A stretch of DNA of 64,000 bases from Asterias amurensis. Lineage: Eukaryota; Echinodermata; Asteroidea; Forcipulatida; Asteriidae. Under the pieces are notes generated by a model. The model was not told where the DNA came from. It saw nothing but the letters and a program-made list of their open reading frames with translations, and ran no database searches. The position numbers and the translations under genes are program-made. How positions within the stretch are numbered: the first letter of the stretch is position 1; every line of letters starts with the position of its first letter. The stretch spans positions 10,960,335-11,024,334 of the forward strand of contig NC_092669.1 in the NCBI RefSeq assembly GCF_032118995.1, given 5' to 3'. Positions 10,188-33,845 of the stretch are shown here, piece by piece.

Positions 10188-10319
10188 CTATAATAAGAAA
10201 ACTTTACAAAACTAATTTTCTATTGTTACAACAAAAATTATGGTATTGTTTAAGGCTTAAAAATAATGTTCTAGTTTGTTCACTATATTTCTCCTGACAC
10301 AACAATTTCATATCTGTCA

Positions 10320-10450
10320 AAAAATGCTTGCTTGCTGCTTAGCGAAAAATAAGCAGGACCAGCCACAGATTGTAGGTGACATGGTATTCTTTGGCTGGTA
10401 ACCTTATTCCGGTAAGCATAATACTTGTTGAGCTTGTGGCTCCTTTTTGT
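10320..10450. repeat. Group 9 fragment
   Basis: GCTTAGCGAAAAATAAGCAGG, ACATGGTATTCTTTGGCTGG and GGTAAGCATAA match the left half of the element at 14761-14916. The terminal CATAGAGCTG motif is missing. Confidence 0.45.
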
Positions 10451-10512
10451 GCTCATAAAGCAGCAAAGACATTTGGCACATGACCCAAAACTACATTCCC
10501 AGCCTGCACGTT

Positions 10513-10813
10513 CCCAATGGGAGACTTTGGAACGCTAGGTGGCAGCAGACTTACCAGGTAATTGTCCATAGACCTTTTCGCAAATACTGGGGCGCGCGCG
10601 TAAAGCTTGGAATTAGGTGCATTGTGGTCTAGCTGATTACAAATTTGATTCATATATATCCCACAATGCACCTCATTCAACAGTCTGCGCTTGCGCATTG
10701 GTATTTGCGATAAGGTCTATTTACGTAGTTCTGAGCATACGCGAATTACCGAGAACAATGGATTCTACCTGGTAAGTCTGCTGCCACCAAGCGTCCCGAA
10801 AGTCCCCCATTGG
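10513..10813. repeat. Foldback element with a second foldback inside
   Basis: The outer 45-bp arms (CCAATGGGAGACTTTGGAAC... and ...AAGTCCCCCATTGG, both with GGCAGCAGACTTACCAGG or complement) surround an inner pair at 10568-10722 (TAGACCTTTTCGCAAATAC and GTATTTGCGATAAGGTCTA). The inner pair looks like a later element inserted near the centre. Confidence 0.7.
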
Positions 10814-11638
10814 CGTGGTTTTTAGCTTCGGCTATTGACGATATCGCTAGAAACTCATATTCTCCAGCGTTGCAGCAACAGCTCTGCAACCGATAGTCAT
10901 ATAGACGTAGCCCATTTGCTCAGTCCAATAATAGACTTTGACATAATAACTGTAATCAGCGGCTGTGGCTATACGACTAGACCACCATTTTAACATGCTT
11001 TAAATCACAAGCAGCCCTTAGTAACAGCCATAGCCGTACAGCTGCCGATTCGGACACGGTCAACAAGCCCATCCCAGCTAGTCTCTTCTCGAAATACTTT
11101 CCAGTAAAATTGGACGGTAACCTAAATTACCGGTATACTATTCAAATAATGGAGAACATTATTCGTCGAAACTGTACATAAAGTTTGCAATAAGTTGATT
11201 GTATTTTGTATAAAAGTAATGTTTAAGCATAGCTATGGTAACTTAAGACTCATATTGGAATAATCAGAAGTAATTGGACCAAATTAATTATTGATTGTTA
11301 AAACTAAGCAGACGGAAACAGTAAATTAAAATTGTGGGGTAGCCATGATTTAGCATTAATTTTACATTAATCTGTTGCTCTGTCTTGGGTCTGGAATAGT
11401 CTGTGTGTGGCATGCAGGAGATTTTGTCCCCCATATGGGGAAACAATAATTGTTCAATAATTATACTTTCGACATCTGGTATTATTTTGTATTCTTGAAA
11501 CCAGAGTAAAATAAATGTGCAGTGGTGGTATGAGAATAAAGATTGTTGTATGTTAGCATTCTGGTGTGCACTAACTAGGATCGGGAGAGTTCCGACCACC
11601 CCCCCCCCAAAAAAAAAAAAGCAGGGTTACTGAACAAG
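10814..11638. other. Mostly unassigned; group 8 remnant at 10948-11062
   Basis: CGGCTGTGGCTATACGAC and ATAGCCGTACAGCTG are inverted and match the group 8 elements. The rest is AT-rich and ends in C and A homopolymer runs at 11600-11620. No exon was recognised. Confidence 0.45.
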
Positions 11639-12288
11639 TTAAAGGGAAGGTACACGTTTAGTAATTACTAAAAACATATTAACTTAAAACTGACTTGGTA
11701 ACGAGCATTGGAGAACTGTTGATAGTACAAAACATTGTCAGAAACAATTCCCTCTGAAGTAGCATAGATTTTGAGAAAGAGGCAATTCCTCACTAAAATA
11801 ATAAAAAACTTCTTTAAATTTTCACAGGCTTGTTATTTTATGCTTAAAGCCATTGGACCCTTTCGGTTCAGAAAAGAAGAAAAAAAATCACAGATTTACA
11901 AATAACTTACAGGGTTTACAGAAGGCAATGGTGAAAGACTTCTCTTGAAATATTATTCCATGAAATGCTTTACTTTTTGAGAAAACAGCAAAACAATATA
12001 AATTCTCGTTAACGAGAATTACGGATTTATTTTAAACACATGTCATGACACGGCGAAACACGCGGAAGCAAGGGTGGGTTTTTCCGTTGTTTTCTCCCGA
12101 CTCCGATGACCGATTGAGCCTAAATTTTCACAGGTTTGTTATTTGATATAGAAGTTGTGGTACACAAAGTGTGGGCCTTGAACAACACTGTTAACCGAAA
12201 GGGTCCAATGGCTTTAAGTTGGGATACACCTAGGAGGAAGAATACTGGTCTTTGACAATAATATTACCAAACGTGTACCTTCCCTTTA
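11639..12288 (+). mobile_element. T3 MITE, split by a T2 insertion
   Basis: The ends are TTAAAGGGAAGGTACACGTTT and ACGTGTACCTTCCCTTTA. The interior follows T1 (TGGTAACGAGCATTGGAGA, CAGGCTTGTTATTTTATGC) though the ends differ. It is interrupted at 11844-12217 by T2. Confidence 0.85.
11844..12217 (+). mobile_element. T2 MITE, full copy nested in T3
   Basis: The element is bounded by TTAA on both sides (11844-11847, 12214-12217). T3 sequence continues on each side (TTATTTTATGC | GTTGGGATACACC), so the target duplication is TTAA. Internal hairpin: TTCTCGTTAACGAGAA. Confidence 0.9.
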
Positions 12289-12386
12289 GTGAACATAATG
12301 CACACAGGCTACAAATTTACCCGAAGATGCACTGCAAAGCTTTGACGTTATAAGACAGTGTGAGACTCCTTTGAAGAAGTAGAGTT

Positions 12387-12772
12387 TTAAAGGCAGTGGA
12401 CACTATTGGTAATTACTCAAAATAATTATTGGCATAAAACCTCACTTGGTAACGAGTAATGGGGAGAGGTTGATGGTATAAAACATTGTGAGAAACGGCT
12501 CCCTCTGAAGTGCCATAGTTTTCGAGAAAGAAGTAATTTTCCACGAATTTGAATTCGAGACCCCAGATTTTAGTACTTGGGGTCTCGAAATCGACCATCT
12601 AAACGCACACAACTTCGTGTGACAAGGGTTATTCTTTCATTATTATCTCGCAAGTTCTCGATGACCGATTGAGCTCAAATGTTCACAGGTTTGTTATTTT
12701 ATGCATATGTTGAGATACACCAACTGTGAAGGCTAGTCTTTGACAATTACCAATAGTGTCCACTGCCTTTAA
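12387..12772 (+). mobile_element. T1 MITE, full copy
   Basis: Complete ends and hairpin (GAATTCGAGACCCCAGA / TTGGGGTCTCGAAATC). It lies about 740 bp upstream of the CNDP2 start codon. 12773-13074 beyond it holds nothing recognised. Confidence 0.85.
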
Positions 12773-13074
12773 TCTTTGAGGAATAAATAATAAAGTTATA
12801 TTTATAGGGCATTACATATTTAGATTTGGGGCTCTGACTTGGAAATAAACACCGGTAAGATGGATGCTTTTGTTTGGAAGGAGCTTTGTTTTAAAAAATA
12901 GACCGAATAATTATAACTTGCGACGGGCCCTGTGAAACCCCATATCAAATTGAACAGAGAATAATGTTCATGTGGCAAAACGAAATAATTTCCCCTTTGC
13001 TGTGAAAAGTTCCGAGTAAATGCTACGGGAGTTTCATTTCTTGTTTTATTGGACAACAGGTGGCTGGGTATATT

Positions 13075-13214
13075 GGGTGCGTTCGATTAGCTTCCCCGGG
13101 TCGACCCCGGTGTGTGACGTTTTCTTTTTCCAGGACGAACGTGTGCAGATAATTACCCACGTTCGTCCTGGGGAAAAAAACCGCCACACACCGGGGTCGA
13201 CCCAGGGAAGCGAT
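13075..13214. repeat. Harbinger-like MITE derivative with internal hairpin
   Basis: The left end reads GGGTGCGTTCGATTAGCTTC and the right end stops at GGGTCGACCCAGGGAAGC. The middle is a separate inverted pair (CCAGGACGAACGTGTG / CACGTTCGTCCTGG). The right terminal 20 bp of the family are lost. Confidence 0.6.
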
Positions 13215-13512
13215 GTGGCCTCCACGTATGATTGTGAGCGCCCTCAATGTCCCTGAAATAATTCACACCAAATAGACTTGCTCCAACTGTTGCAAAGAAA
13301 AAATAACCAGTTTACCGTGAACTAAAAGTACAACGCCGGTTGCACGTAGGACTAGGCAAGTTTATGTGTGGGCTCGGTCACCATTCAAACACGTGATAAT
13401 GAGAAAACAATAGAAAACGACCTGCCATAAAGTGCCATAAGTGGCATCCAACAAATCTCGTGACTAGTTCTTTCGTAAAGTCTCTCCAGCTCACGGCAAC
13501 GTCTTTGCAAAC

Positions 13513-25948
<12,436 letters not shown>

Positions 25949-26227
25949 AGATCTACATAAACCATTTTAAAAGATCTTTAACTTGGATTGAAAGCTGAAT
26001 TCTGTTGGCACATAACCTTGAAGAGTTTGTTTAACTGGATAAAAGTTCTCGTTAAACAGGTGCAGCAGATCACTAACTTGGATTGATAAACCTGGATTGC
26101 AAACTTCAACACAGATCAAATGTTACATTTAACCTTGCCTGCAATTAACAATTATATTATCACTTATAACCTTTGCTAACTGGATTGATAAGTTTTGAAA
26201 GAACTAGCCTGTTAAACCAAGTATCAA

Positions 26228-26233
26228 AATAAA
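26228..26233 (+). terminator. Candidate CNDP2 polyadenylation signal
   Basis: An AATAAA hexamer lies 280 bp after the stop codon and just before a T1 copy begins at 26271. It is the first such hexamer in the 3' region. Confidence 0.55.
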
Positions 26234-26270
26234 GAATTTGGATTGATAGATATTACCAGTTTGTTGCCCC

Positions 26271-26655
26271 TTAAAGGCAGTGCACACTATTGGTAATTAC
26301 TCAAAATAATTATCAGCATAAAACCACACTTGGTAACAAGTAATGGGGAGAGGTTGATAGTATAAAACATTGTGAGAAACGGCTCCCTCTGAAGGGACCT
26401 AGTTTTCAAGAAAGAAGTAATTTTCCACGAATTTGATTTCAAGGCCTCAAGTTTTGAATTTGAGGTCTTGAAATCAATCATCTAAAAGCACACAACTTTA
26501 TGTGACAAGGGTGTTTTTTATTTCATTCATGTCTCGCAACTTGGACGTCCAAATGAGCTCAATTTTCACAGGTTTGTTATTTTATGCATATGTTTAGTTA
26601 CACCAAGTGACAAGACTGGTCTTTGACAGTTACCAATAGTGTCTACTGTCTTTAA
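26271..26655 (+). mobile_element. T1 MITE, full copy
   Basis: TTAA at both ends (left GGCAGTGCACAC, right GTGTCTACTGTCTTTAA). Hairpin arms TTTCAAGGCCTCAAG and TTGAGGTCTTGAAATC. Follows the CNDP2 poly(A) signal. Confidence 0.85.
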
Positions 26656-27168
26656 GTAGTAAACTGGTTTGATAGGTTTTAAAAGAAGATAACTAACTTG
26701 CTTTCAAAAAGTAATTCTTTCAATTTCTTGATTTTATAAACCACTCTCCAGTACTTTGTTTTTATATTTCTGCTTTCTTTCACAGTAAAACTGTTACAAT
26801 TTATTTCTACAATTTTGATCTGTAAACCAAATTTATTTGAAAATACACATAATGGTTTAAAAATTGTCTGTTTTACACTTCCTTGCCTACCATAAATTTT
26901 AAAGAATACTCAGATTTTGGCAAAGTTTTATTGTTCCAATGATCAGTGGTCTCTCTTTTTTGTTTTTCTTTATATTTTGTTTCTTATTCTTCGAGTAAGA
27001 AAAATATTTTACAGGAATACCATGTTTTCCCACTCGTAAGTAATTTCTTCCTCCAACGCCGTGCCTTTTTCAAAGGACTTCTGTACATTCCAGATTTTAA
27101 AAGAAACTTTCTATTGTGAAATGTCATCCAAAAACATGATTTGTTTTGCCGAATCAACAAATTGTTTG
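26656..27168. other. Intergenic, nothing recognised
   Basis: AT-rich, T-run-rich sequence between the T1 copy and the SINE C pair. Confidence 0.5.
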
Positions 27169-27170
27169 TG

Positions 27171-27429
27171 GATTCGAACTGCCTCTAGCTACCGGGCAAC
27201 CTCGGTAGTCTAGTTGGTAAGACACTGCTCTAGAATTGCAAGGGTCGTGGGTTTGAATCCCATCCGAGTAACATGCCTGTGATATTTTTGCACAGGACTC
27301 GGGAAAGTACCGAGTATACAGTGCTAACACACATCGGTGTATGGGTAAACAAAAAAAAATTATATTCTTTATCCCTGATACAAATTTAACATCTATTATA
27401 TTGTTGCGGTACCTGCTGCCAAAACATAG
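27171..27429 (+). mobile_element. SINE C, tandem unit 1
   Basis: The tRNA-like head CTCGGTAGTCTAGTTGGTAA (A-box) and GGTTTGAATCCCATCCGAG (B-box and matching acceptor CTCGG/CCGAG) is followed by a short body with CACAGGACTCGGGAAAGTAC and ACACATCGGTGTATGGGTAA. The unit repeats directly with a 259-bp period. Confidence 0.75.
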
Positions 27430-27612
27430 GATTCGAACTGCCTCTAGCTACCGGGCAACCTCGGTAGTCTAGTTGGTAAGACACTGCTCTAGAATTGCAA
27501 GGGTCGTGGGTTCGAATCCCATCCGAGTAACATGCCTGTGATATTTTTTAACAGGACTCGCGGGAAAGTACTGAGTATACGAGTGCTAACACACATCGGT
27601 GTATGGGTAAAG
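27430..27612 (+). mobile_element. SINE C, tandem unit 2
   Basis: Starts at the second GATTCGAACTGCCTC. The head is 98% like unit 1 with a better B-box (GGTTCGAATCC). It ends at GTGTATGGGTAAAG without the A-rich tail of unit 1. Confidence 0.75.
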
Positions 27613-27624
27613 ACCAAAATTAAA

Positions 27625-27895
27625 ATTGTTTGTGCTTACTGTAGCAGAAAAATGTGCGTAAGCATAAACTTGTTTCACCACGTTTTCTCAAGTTAGCAGA
27701 AATATTCTAGGTGCACATATGTAGGTGCACATTCACTGTGGATTTGCCTGGTTTTGTACTCATTTGTGTGCGCTAACCACTGGTTACCAGGATTTACCCT
27801 TGCTTGCGGTAAACAGCTTTATGAAACACAAATTCTGCTAAGGATTGCTCCATAAGCATGAAACAACCTGCTTACATGTTTTATGAAATTGGGCC
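27625..27895. repeat. Group 9 element, diverged
   Basis: The right end TTTTATGAAATTGGGCC and inner TGCTAAGGA / CTTAC words match the family. The left end is unclear. Confidence 0.5.
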
Positions 27896-27962
27896 TGTGT
27901 AGGATGTGATGTCATCTATCCACCTCCTGTCTGTTGGTTGGGGAGTGTTTATATTTACCAAT

Positions 27963-28262
27963 TTATAACAATATAATAATATAATATCAAAGTCTTATAC
28001 AGCGCACATATCTACCAAACAAGGTACTCAATGCGCCGAGTATATACAAACTTTTCAGAAAGATAGGTAATTGTAGTGATGGAATCTGATTATACTTATA
28101 AGGGTTTACATGGTGCTATGGCGCATACAGCAGCCACAGCCAGGTACACCGGGGCGAACCCCTTCTCTTTTTGATAAGTGCACTGGGTTCTTTTACATGC
28201 GTTACACAACACATGGGACCAACGGCTTTACGTCCCATCCGAAGGACGAAGCAATGGTTAAT
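27963..28262 (-). mobile_element. SINE D, antisense copy 1
   Basis: Body words (GGCGAACCCCTTCTCTTTTT, GTGCACTGGGTTCTTTTA, CATGGGACCAACGGC) match the complement of the plus-strand copy at 57436. The left part (TATCTACCAAACAAGGTACT) is its 3' end. The tRNA head is missing here. Confidence 0.65.
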
Positions 28263-28673
28263 AATGATCATGCATTAAAATTGAATAAAATTTTGCCGAC
28301 TGAATTATCAACTCTGCATTTCTGGTGTGAGATTGTTTTTTTTTAAGAGTCTTAAGTTTATCGCTTTGAGATCACAAAGTGCCGTCACGTGAATAAAGTA
28401 ATTTAGCTCTTATATTGGTCTGGTTCACGACTCCAAAATGATGAACAAAGAAGCTTTGTTCAGTGAAATTAAGTCCCAGTCTTCAACTACTGTTTTAAGT
28501 CGGAATTTCCTAAGTCAAAATTCCCACGTAAATTTGCCACTGACCCTAAACCAAGAACCTCGTAGAGTAAACTGTTGCCTGACAGTGCGATGTCAACAAC
28601 GAAACTTCATGAAATGCCATGTTGCGCGCCGCCGCACTGACCGCACTAGATGTCCTTAAAAGTACATGACATT

Positions 28674-28860
28674 GTAATTAAGCATAAAACTTACTTGGTA
28701 ATGAGAAATGGAGAGCTGTTGATAGTATAAAACATTGTGAGAAGCGGCTCACTTTGAAGTAACGTAGTTTTTGAGGAGGAGGTAGTTTATCATACAAATA
28801 TTTGAATCCGATAAAAGACTTAAAAAGCCATTTTGAGTCATCTAAAGGCACACAAATTAG
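28674..28860 (+). mobile_element. T1 MITE, internal fragment
   Basis: Runs from AAGCATAAAACTTACTTGG to CATCTAAAGGCACACAA. Both termini are absent. Confidence 0.65.
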
Positions 28861-28861
28861 A

Positions 28862-29190
28862 CAATAATAATATAATTAATCAAAGTCTTATATAGCGCAC
28901 GTATCTACCAAACAAGGTACTCAAGGCGCTGAGTATATACAAACTTTCAGAAAGATAGGTAATTGCAGTGATGAATTTTGAGACCCAATTATTTAGCACC
29001 TTGGGTTTACTACGGCGCATACAGCAGTCACAGCCAGGAACACCGGGGCGAACCCCTTCTCTTTTTGGAAAGTGCACTTGGTTCTTTTATATGCGTCACA
29101 CAACACATGGGACCAACAGCTTTACGCCCCATCTGAAGGATAAAGCAATGGTTAAGTGTCTTGCTTAAGGACACAAGTGTCATGGCTGGG
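28862..29190 (-). mobile_element. SINE D, antisense copy 2
   Basis: Same body as copy 1, and it keeps part of the head side (GTTAAGTGTCTTGCTTAAGG, ACACAAGTGTCATGGC), which is the complement of the SINE B/D leader. This ties the body to the Leu/Ser-type head. Confidence 0.7.
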
Positions 29191-29335
29191 GATGACCAAT
29201 TGAGCCTCACAGCTTTGTATTTTATGCATGTTGAGATACTTTCTTTCTAGCCTAGGAGGAAAAACTTATTCACCAATTAATTCTCAATTTCACGCTATTC
29301 TGAGATGTCTGTTGCCAAGCAATGCCCCTGTGTAC

Positions 29336-29718
29336 TTAAAGGCAGTGGACACTTGGTATGACTCAAAATAATTATTATCATAAAACCTAACTTGGGACGA
29401 GTAATGGGAAGAGGTTGATAGTATAAAACATTGTGAGAAGCAGCTCCCTCTGAAGTGACGTAGTTTTCGAGAAAGAAGTAACTTTCCACGAATATGATTT
29501 CGAGACTTCAGATTTAGAATTTGAGGTCTCGAAATCAACCATCTAAAAGCACACAACTTAATGTGACAAGGGTGTTTTTTCTTTCATTATTATCTCTCAA
29601 CTTCGACCATCAATTTGAGCTCAAATTTTCACAGGTTTTATATTTTACTGCATATGCTGAGATACACCAAGTGAGTAGTTTGTTCTTTGCAGTTACCAAT
29701 AGTGTCCAGTGTCTTTAA
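29336..29718 (+). mobile_element. T1 MITE, full copy
   Basis: The left TIR lost CTAT (GGACACTTGGTATGACTC). Hairpin GATTTCGAGACTTCAGA / TTTGAGGTCTCGAAATC. TTAA at both ends. Confidence 0.85.
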
Positions 29719-30095
29719 AAGTGGGTTTTAATATGATAAGCACATCAACAATAAATACAGTTTTGTTTAACTTTGTTTTTTGTTTTAAGAAGTTTATTTT
29801 TACATGATCAACCTCTCCAATAAACAATAAACATCACAAGAAACAATGTACAATGTTATTTTATATATTACGGAACTTGTTTTTTGTAAGTGTACGTCCA
29901 CATGCCCATGACAAGTTTACTAAAATCTCACTCTCATTTGGCACAGTTTTTGAATCGTGCACAATTTTTTTTCTATTGGGCAACCCTTGGCTCTTGCTAA
30001 GCATGTTTTTTCTGGAATCCATCAAAATCAAACAGTGTAAAATCAACGCTAAAACCATATATAAATTTGTTGGTTTTTACCCAGACACTGATGTG
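29719..30095. other. Intergenic, nothing recognised
   Basis: AT-rich. No exon or shared repeat seen. Confidence 0.45.
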
Positions 30096-30205
30096 TGTTA
30101 GCACTGTATACTCAGTACTTCCCCCGAGTCCTGTGAAAAAATATCACAGGCATGTTACTCGGGTGGGATTCGAACCCACGACCCTTGCAATTCTAGAGCT
30201 GTGTG
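30096..30205 (-). mobile_element. SINE C, antisense fragment
   Basis: Complement of the SINE C head and start of body (GGGATTCGAACCCACGACCC, CAGGACTCGGG reversed). It abuts a sense copy, making an inverted pair. Confidence 0.7.
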
Positions 30206-30217
30206 TTAGCACTGTAT

Positions 30218-30475
30218 ACTCGTTGCGGTACCCGCTGCCAAAACATAGGATTCGAACTGCTTCCAGCTACCGGGCAACCTCGGTAGTATAGTTGGTAAGA
30301 CACTACTCTAGAATTGCAAGGGTCGTGGGTTCGAACCGATTCGATGCCTGTGATATTTTTTCACAGGACTCGGGGGAAGTACTGAGGATACAGTGCGAAC
30401 ACACATCGGTGTATGGGTAAAAAAACAAAAAAATAATATTCTTTATCCCCGATGCAATATTAACATCTATTATAG
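30218..30475 (+). mobile_element. SINE C, sense copy
   Basis: Starts TCGTTGCGGTACCCGCTGCC and includes GCTACCGGGCAACCTCGG. The B-box is damaged (GGTTCGAACCGATTCG). It ends in an A-rich tail and the TTTATCCCCGATGCAA segment that the 27171 copy also has. Confidence 0.7.
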
Positions 30476-30587
30476 CTAAAACCATAGTTTGATTTACATT
30501 CCAGGACTCCAGTTCACAAACCAAGGCATGATCAAATATTGATGTGAATCTAACAAATATCCGCCTACAAGTTAAATTTTGAAAACC

Positions 30588-30973
30588 TTAAAGGCAGTGG
30601 ACAGTATTGGTAATTACTCAAAACAAATTATTATCATAAAACCTTTCTTGGTTACGAGTAATGGGGAGAGGTTGATGGTATAAAACATTGTGAGAATACG
30701 GCTCCCTCTGAAGTGCCATAGTTTTCGAGACAGAAGTAATTTTCCACGAATTTGATTTCAAGACCTCAGATTTAGAACTTGAGGTCTCGAAATCAACCAT
30801 ATAAACGCACACAACTTCGTGTGACAAGGTTTTTTTCTTCTTTCATTATCTCGCAAGTTTGATGACTGATTGAGCTCAAATTTTCACAGGTTTGTTATTT
30901 TGTGCATATGTTGACATACACCAACTGCGAAGGCTAGTCTTTGACAATTACCATCAGTGTCCAATGTCTTTAA
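30588..30973 (+). mobile_element. T1 MITE, full copy
   Basis: TTAA at both ends; hairpin GATTTCAAGACCTCAGA / TTGAGGTCTCGAAATC. Only 24 bp separate it from the next, oppositely oriented copy. Confidence 0.85.
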
Positions 30974-30997
30974 ACGATTTATCTTTCTTAAAGTGCC

Positions 30998-31380
30998 TTA
31001 AAGACTCTGGACACCTTTGGTAAATTGCCAAAGATCAGTATTCTCAATTGGTGCATCCCATGCGTAAAATAAACAACCTGTAAAATTTTGCACTCAATTG
31101 GTCATCGAAGTTGCAAGAGAATAATGGAAGAAAAAACTCCCATGTTGCACAAAACTTTGTGTGCTTTAAGATGAATAACAAAATTTCAAAAGACTTCGGG
31201 CCTGAACCCATTGATATTATGAGTGAGAAATTACCTCTTTCTTCAAAAACTATGTTACTTCAAAGGGAGCTGTTTCTCACAATGTTTTATACTATCAGCA
31301 GCTCTCCATTGCTCACTACTTAGCAAGTTTGTATGCTTATAGTTATTAGAGTAACTACCAATAGTGTCCAGTGCCTTTAA
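30998..31380 (-). mobile_element. T1 MITE, variant subfamily
   Basis: TTAAAGACTCTGGACACCTT at the left. The middle has GACTTCGGGCCTGAACCC instead of the usual hairpin, as at 6264. Confidence 0.8.
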
Positions 31381-32406
31381 TTTAAAAACAAACACAAATA
31401 TTTTGTGCTAGAAGACATGACTCAGGTAATATCTGACCAACTTAAGTACAAACAAATTCTTGCACAATTTTCCAGCATCTTTTATAACTCTTTTTGTCAA
31501 CTCAATACACACCCTGAATTACATAAAATGAATAAATTTAAATGAATTAACTTGAGATACCATACAGAGAAAAACAATGATTTAAAAATATTAAAATCAC
31601 AATGAAATATTCATGAGGTACGGAGACAAAACTAACCAACCGCAAGAAAAATAACAACTGTAAACCGGTCACACTGCAGCAAAACGAAAACGATAACGAT
31701 CACGACGCAAAAAGAACGCATTCTATTGGTTGAATTGCTCCACGCAGAATACGCACGTGCTCATTCATGTGCTCATTCATGAAGAAATCTGAGAAAGAAT
31801 AATGCACTAACGGTTTTTTTCTTTTCCTAAAAAAAACTTTCAAAACCATATTCTTCAGAAAGAATCCTTTTTAACAGCTGCAGTACTTTTTACATGGTTT
31901 GTTTTTATGGGTTTTTTTAAAGCATATTTATTAATCTATGACCCAACCTTTCTAACAATTCCCAACTTACTCCAAACAATTCACCAACATTCTAGAAATA
32001 TCTCTGGTCCAGTGAAAATTCTGAGTATTATCTTCTGTTTAATTAAATCTTCTTAAAACTCAGGCCCCGCCGTCACTTTATTGTGCTTTTGAGTATGACA
32101 GAAAAACCACTGCCATTTTGTTTTGACTTTTGCCCTATCTTCAAATCAAATATATCTGGAATATGAGTGAATCTTTTAAATACCTCAATATCTTTATTGG
32201 ACTAAAATGTCACCTGCGAACAAAATAAATTGTGTAAACAAAACATTTTAACAAAATGAAGCGGTGTATAATCATGGTATATGCGCTGTGAAAATATTTG
32301 TAAAACTCCCTTAAACAAAAAACATGAAACAAACTGCCTGCAAAGGAGTGTGATTTAGACAAAAATGCCCCCAAATTGTATACGTTTCGGACATCTTATT
32401 TCATAC
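31381..32406. other. Intergenic, mostly unassigned
   Basis: AT-rich. ACGAAAACGATAACGATCAC at 31682 looks like a worn MITE end, and TGCTCATTCA is directly repeated at 31758 and 31769. No exon seen. Confidence 0.4.
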
Positions 32407-32786
32407 TAAAAGGAACGTTACAGAATTGGTACGAAACAAAAATCGTGAAGATCACAGATTTACATCAAACTTACACAGTCAAAAGATGATGATAGTTGAA
32501 AACATCCCTTGAAATCTGTCTGAAATGACATATTTGGTGAGAAATAAATAATCAAATTTCGCATTTGGAGTTTATCGCTCAGTGAGCGTTTTATTAGTTT
32601 TTGTTTTGGCATCGATGCGATGCAAAATTTGTAATCTGTTTTTCACTATTCTTTCATGACCAAGATGTCCGACCGATCTCAAACTTCTACAGGTTTGTCA
32701 GTTTATGTATATGGTGGTTTACATTAAGTGCTTACACTGTCAGCAACCTTTTTGCTAGCAAAACCAATTCTGTAATGCTCCTTTAA
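32407..32786 (+). mobile_element. T5 MITE
   Basis: The ends are AAAAGGAACGTTACAGAATTGG and CCAATTCTGTAATGCTCCTTTAA minus outer bases. Inside are an inverted pair (AGTTTATCGCTCAGTGAGCG) and the core CAGGTTTGTCAGTTTATGTATATGG shared in form with T1/T2. A second copy is at 54050. Confidence 0.75.
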
Positions 32787-32962
32787 ACTTAATTATCTTG
32801 CTTACACATCAAAAAGTGGTGACAAAAATATGCTTGTGCGAATCTTTAGCTTTTCTTTGTGCATTTGAACACAAGTAATTTAAATGCTGTTTCGGTATCT
32901 ATTAACCATGCAGTGTAATAGACCGTATCGAACATGACATTTCCATTCAAATACATGGCATC

Positions 32963-33354
32963 TTTAAAGGAACACGTTGCCTTGGATCGGTCGAGTTGGT
33001 TTTTGAAAATCGTTCTGTAACCGTTTGTTGTAAAATGTATATGGTTAGAAAGATATTGTAAAAGTAGAATACAATGATCTACACAAATGCGCCTCAAAAT
33101 GGCGTGGTTTTCTTTTTACCCTGTCGACTAACACGGTCAGCCATTTATGGGAGTCAAAATTTTGACTCCCATAAATGGCCGACCGTGATGGTTCGCGACG
33201 TAAAAGGAAAACCGTGCAGTTTCGAGTGATACTTGTGTGGATCATTATATTCTACTTTTAAAACATCTTTCTAACCATATGCATTTCATAACAAACGGTT
33301 TCAAACGCTTTTAATAGACCAACTCGTCCGATCCAAGGCAACGTGTTCCTTTAA
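32963..33354. mobile_element. T4 foldback MITE, copy 3 (most complete)
   Basis: TTAAAGGAACACGTTGCCTT to its complement, with TTAA at both outer edges. The arms pair along nearly the full 390 bp, and the centre is AGTCAAAATTTTGACT. It gives the cleanest view of the family. Confidence 0.9.
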
Positions 33355-33845
33355 GCGTGTACGTATGCGCGCATGTTCCATAAAAATAACTTGGGAAAGC
33401 TGCATGCTTTATTGATGTACGCGTTTACACGCACAGACGGCCTGTCCTACAAGATGGCGACTTTCATAGTAACAAACATGTTATTCGATACGGTCTATTG
33501 ATCAGGATATTTCAAAGCGTAGTATAATCTGTTACCAGCCAAATATAAATGTAAAGCTGTGTGTTTTAAACTGGTTCCCAGCAAAAAACTCTCCGCAGCA
33601 AATACACATTTTCTAAAGTGTAGACTTTTCTGAATACGGGGGCCCTTGTTAAATATGTACATAGAAATGCTATTCATCTGCTTTTGCATGGGCAGGTTCG
33701 GTTACCAGCCAAAATGTGAATTATAATGTCAGTTTGAACTAAAATGTTTATGTGCATGGTAAACTGGAACTTGTGTTCCGGATCATAAACCGCTAAGCCT
33801 GATAACAACGAATTACCAGCTAACTTGTGAAGCAGTACTATTTGC
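33355..33845. other. Probable 3' region of the SR gene
   Basis: No repeat recognised except weak group 9 words (TTACCAGCCAA). The minus strand carries an AATAAA at 33408-33413, which could be the SR gene poly(A) signal, though two MITEs would then be in its 3' UTR. Confidence 0.3.

Noticed and set aside
27199-27275. tRNA gene
   Set aside because: The A- and B-boxes are good, but the same sequence recurs with an attached body at 27430, 30218 and 60411, which marks a SINE.
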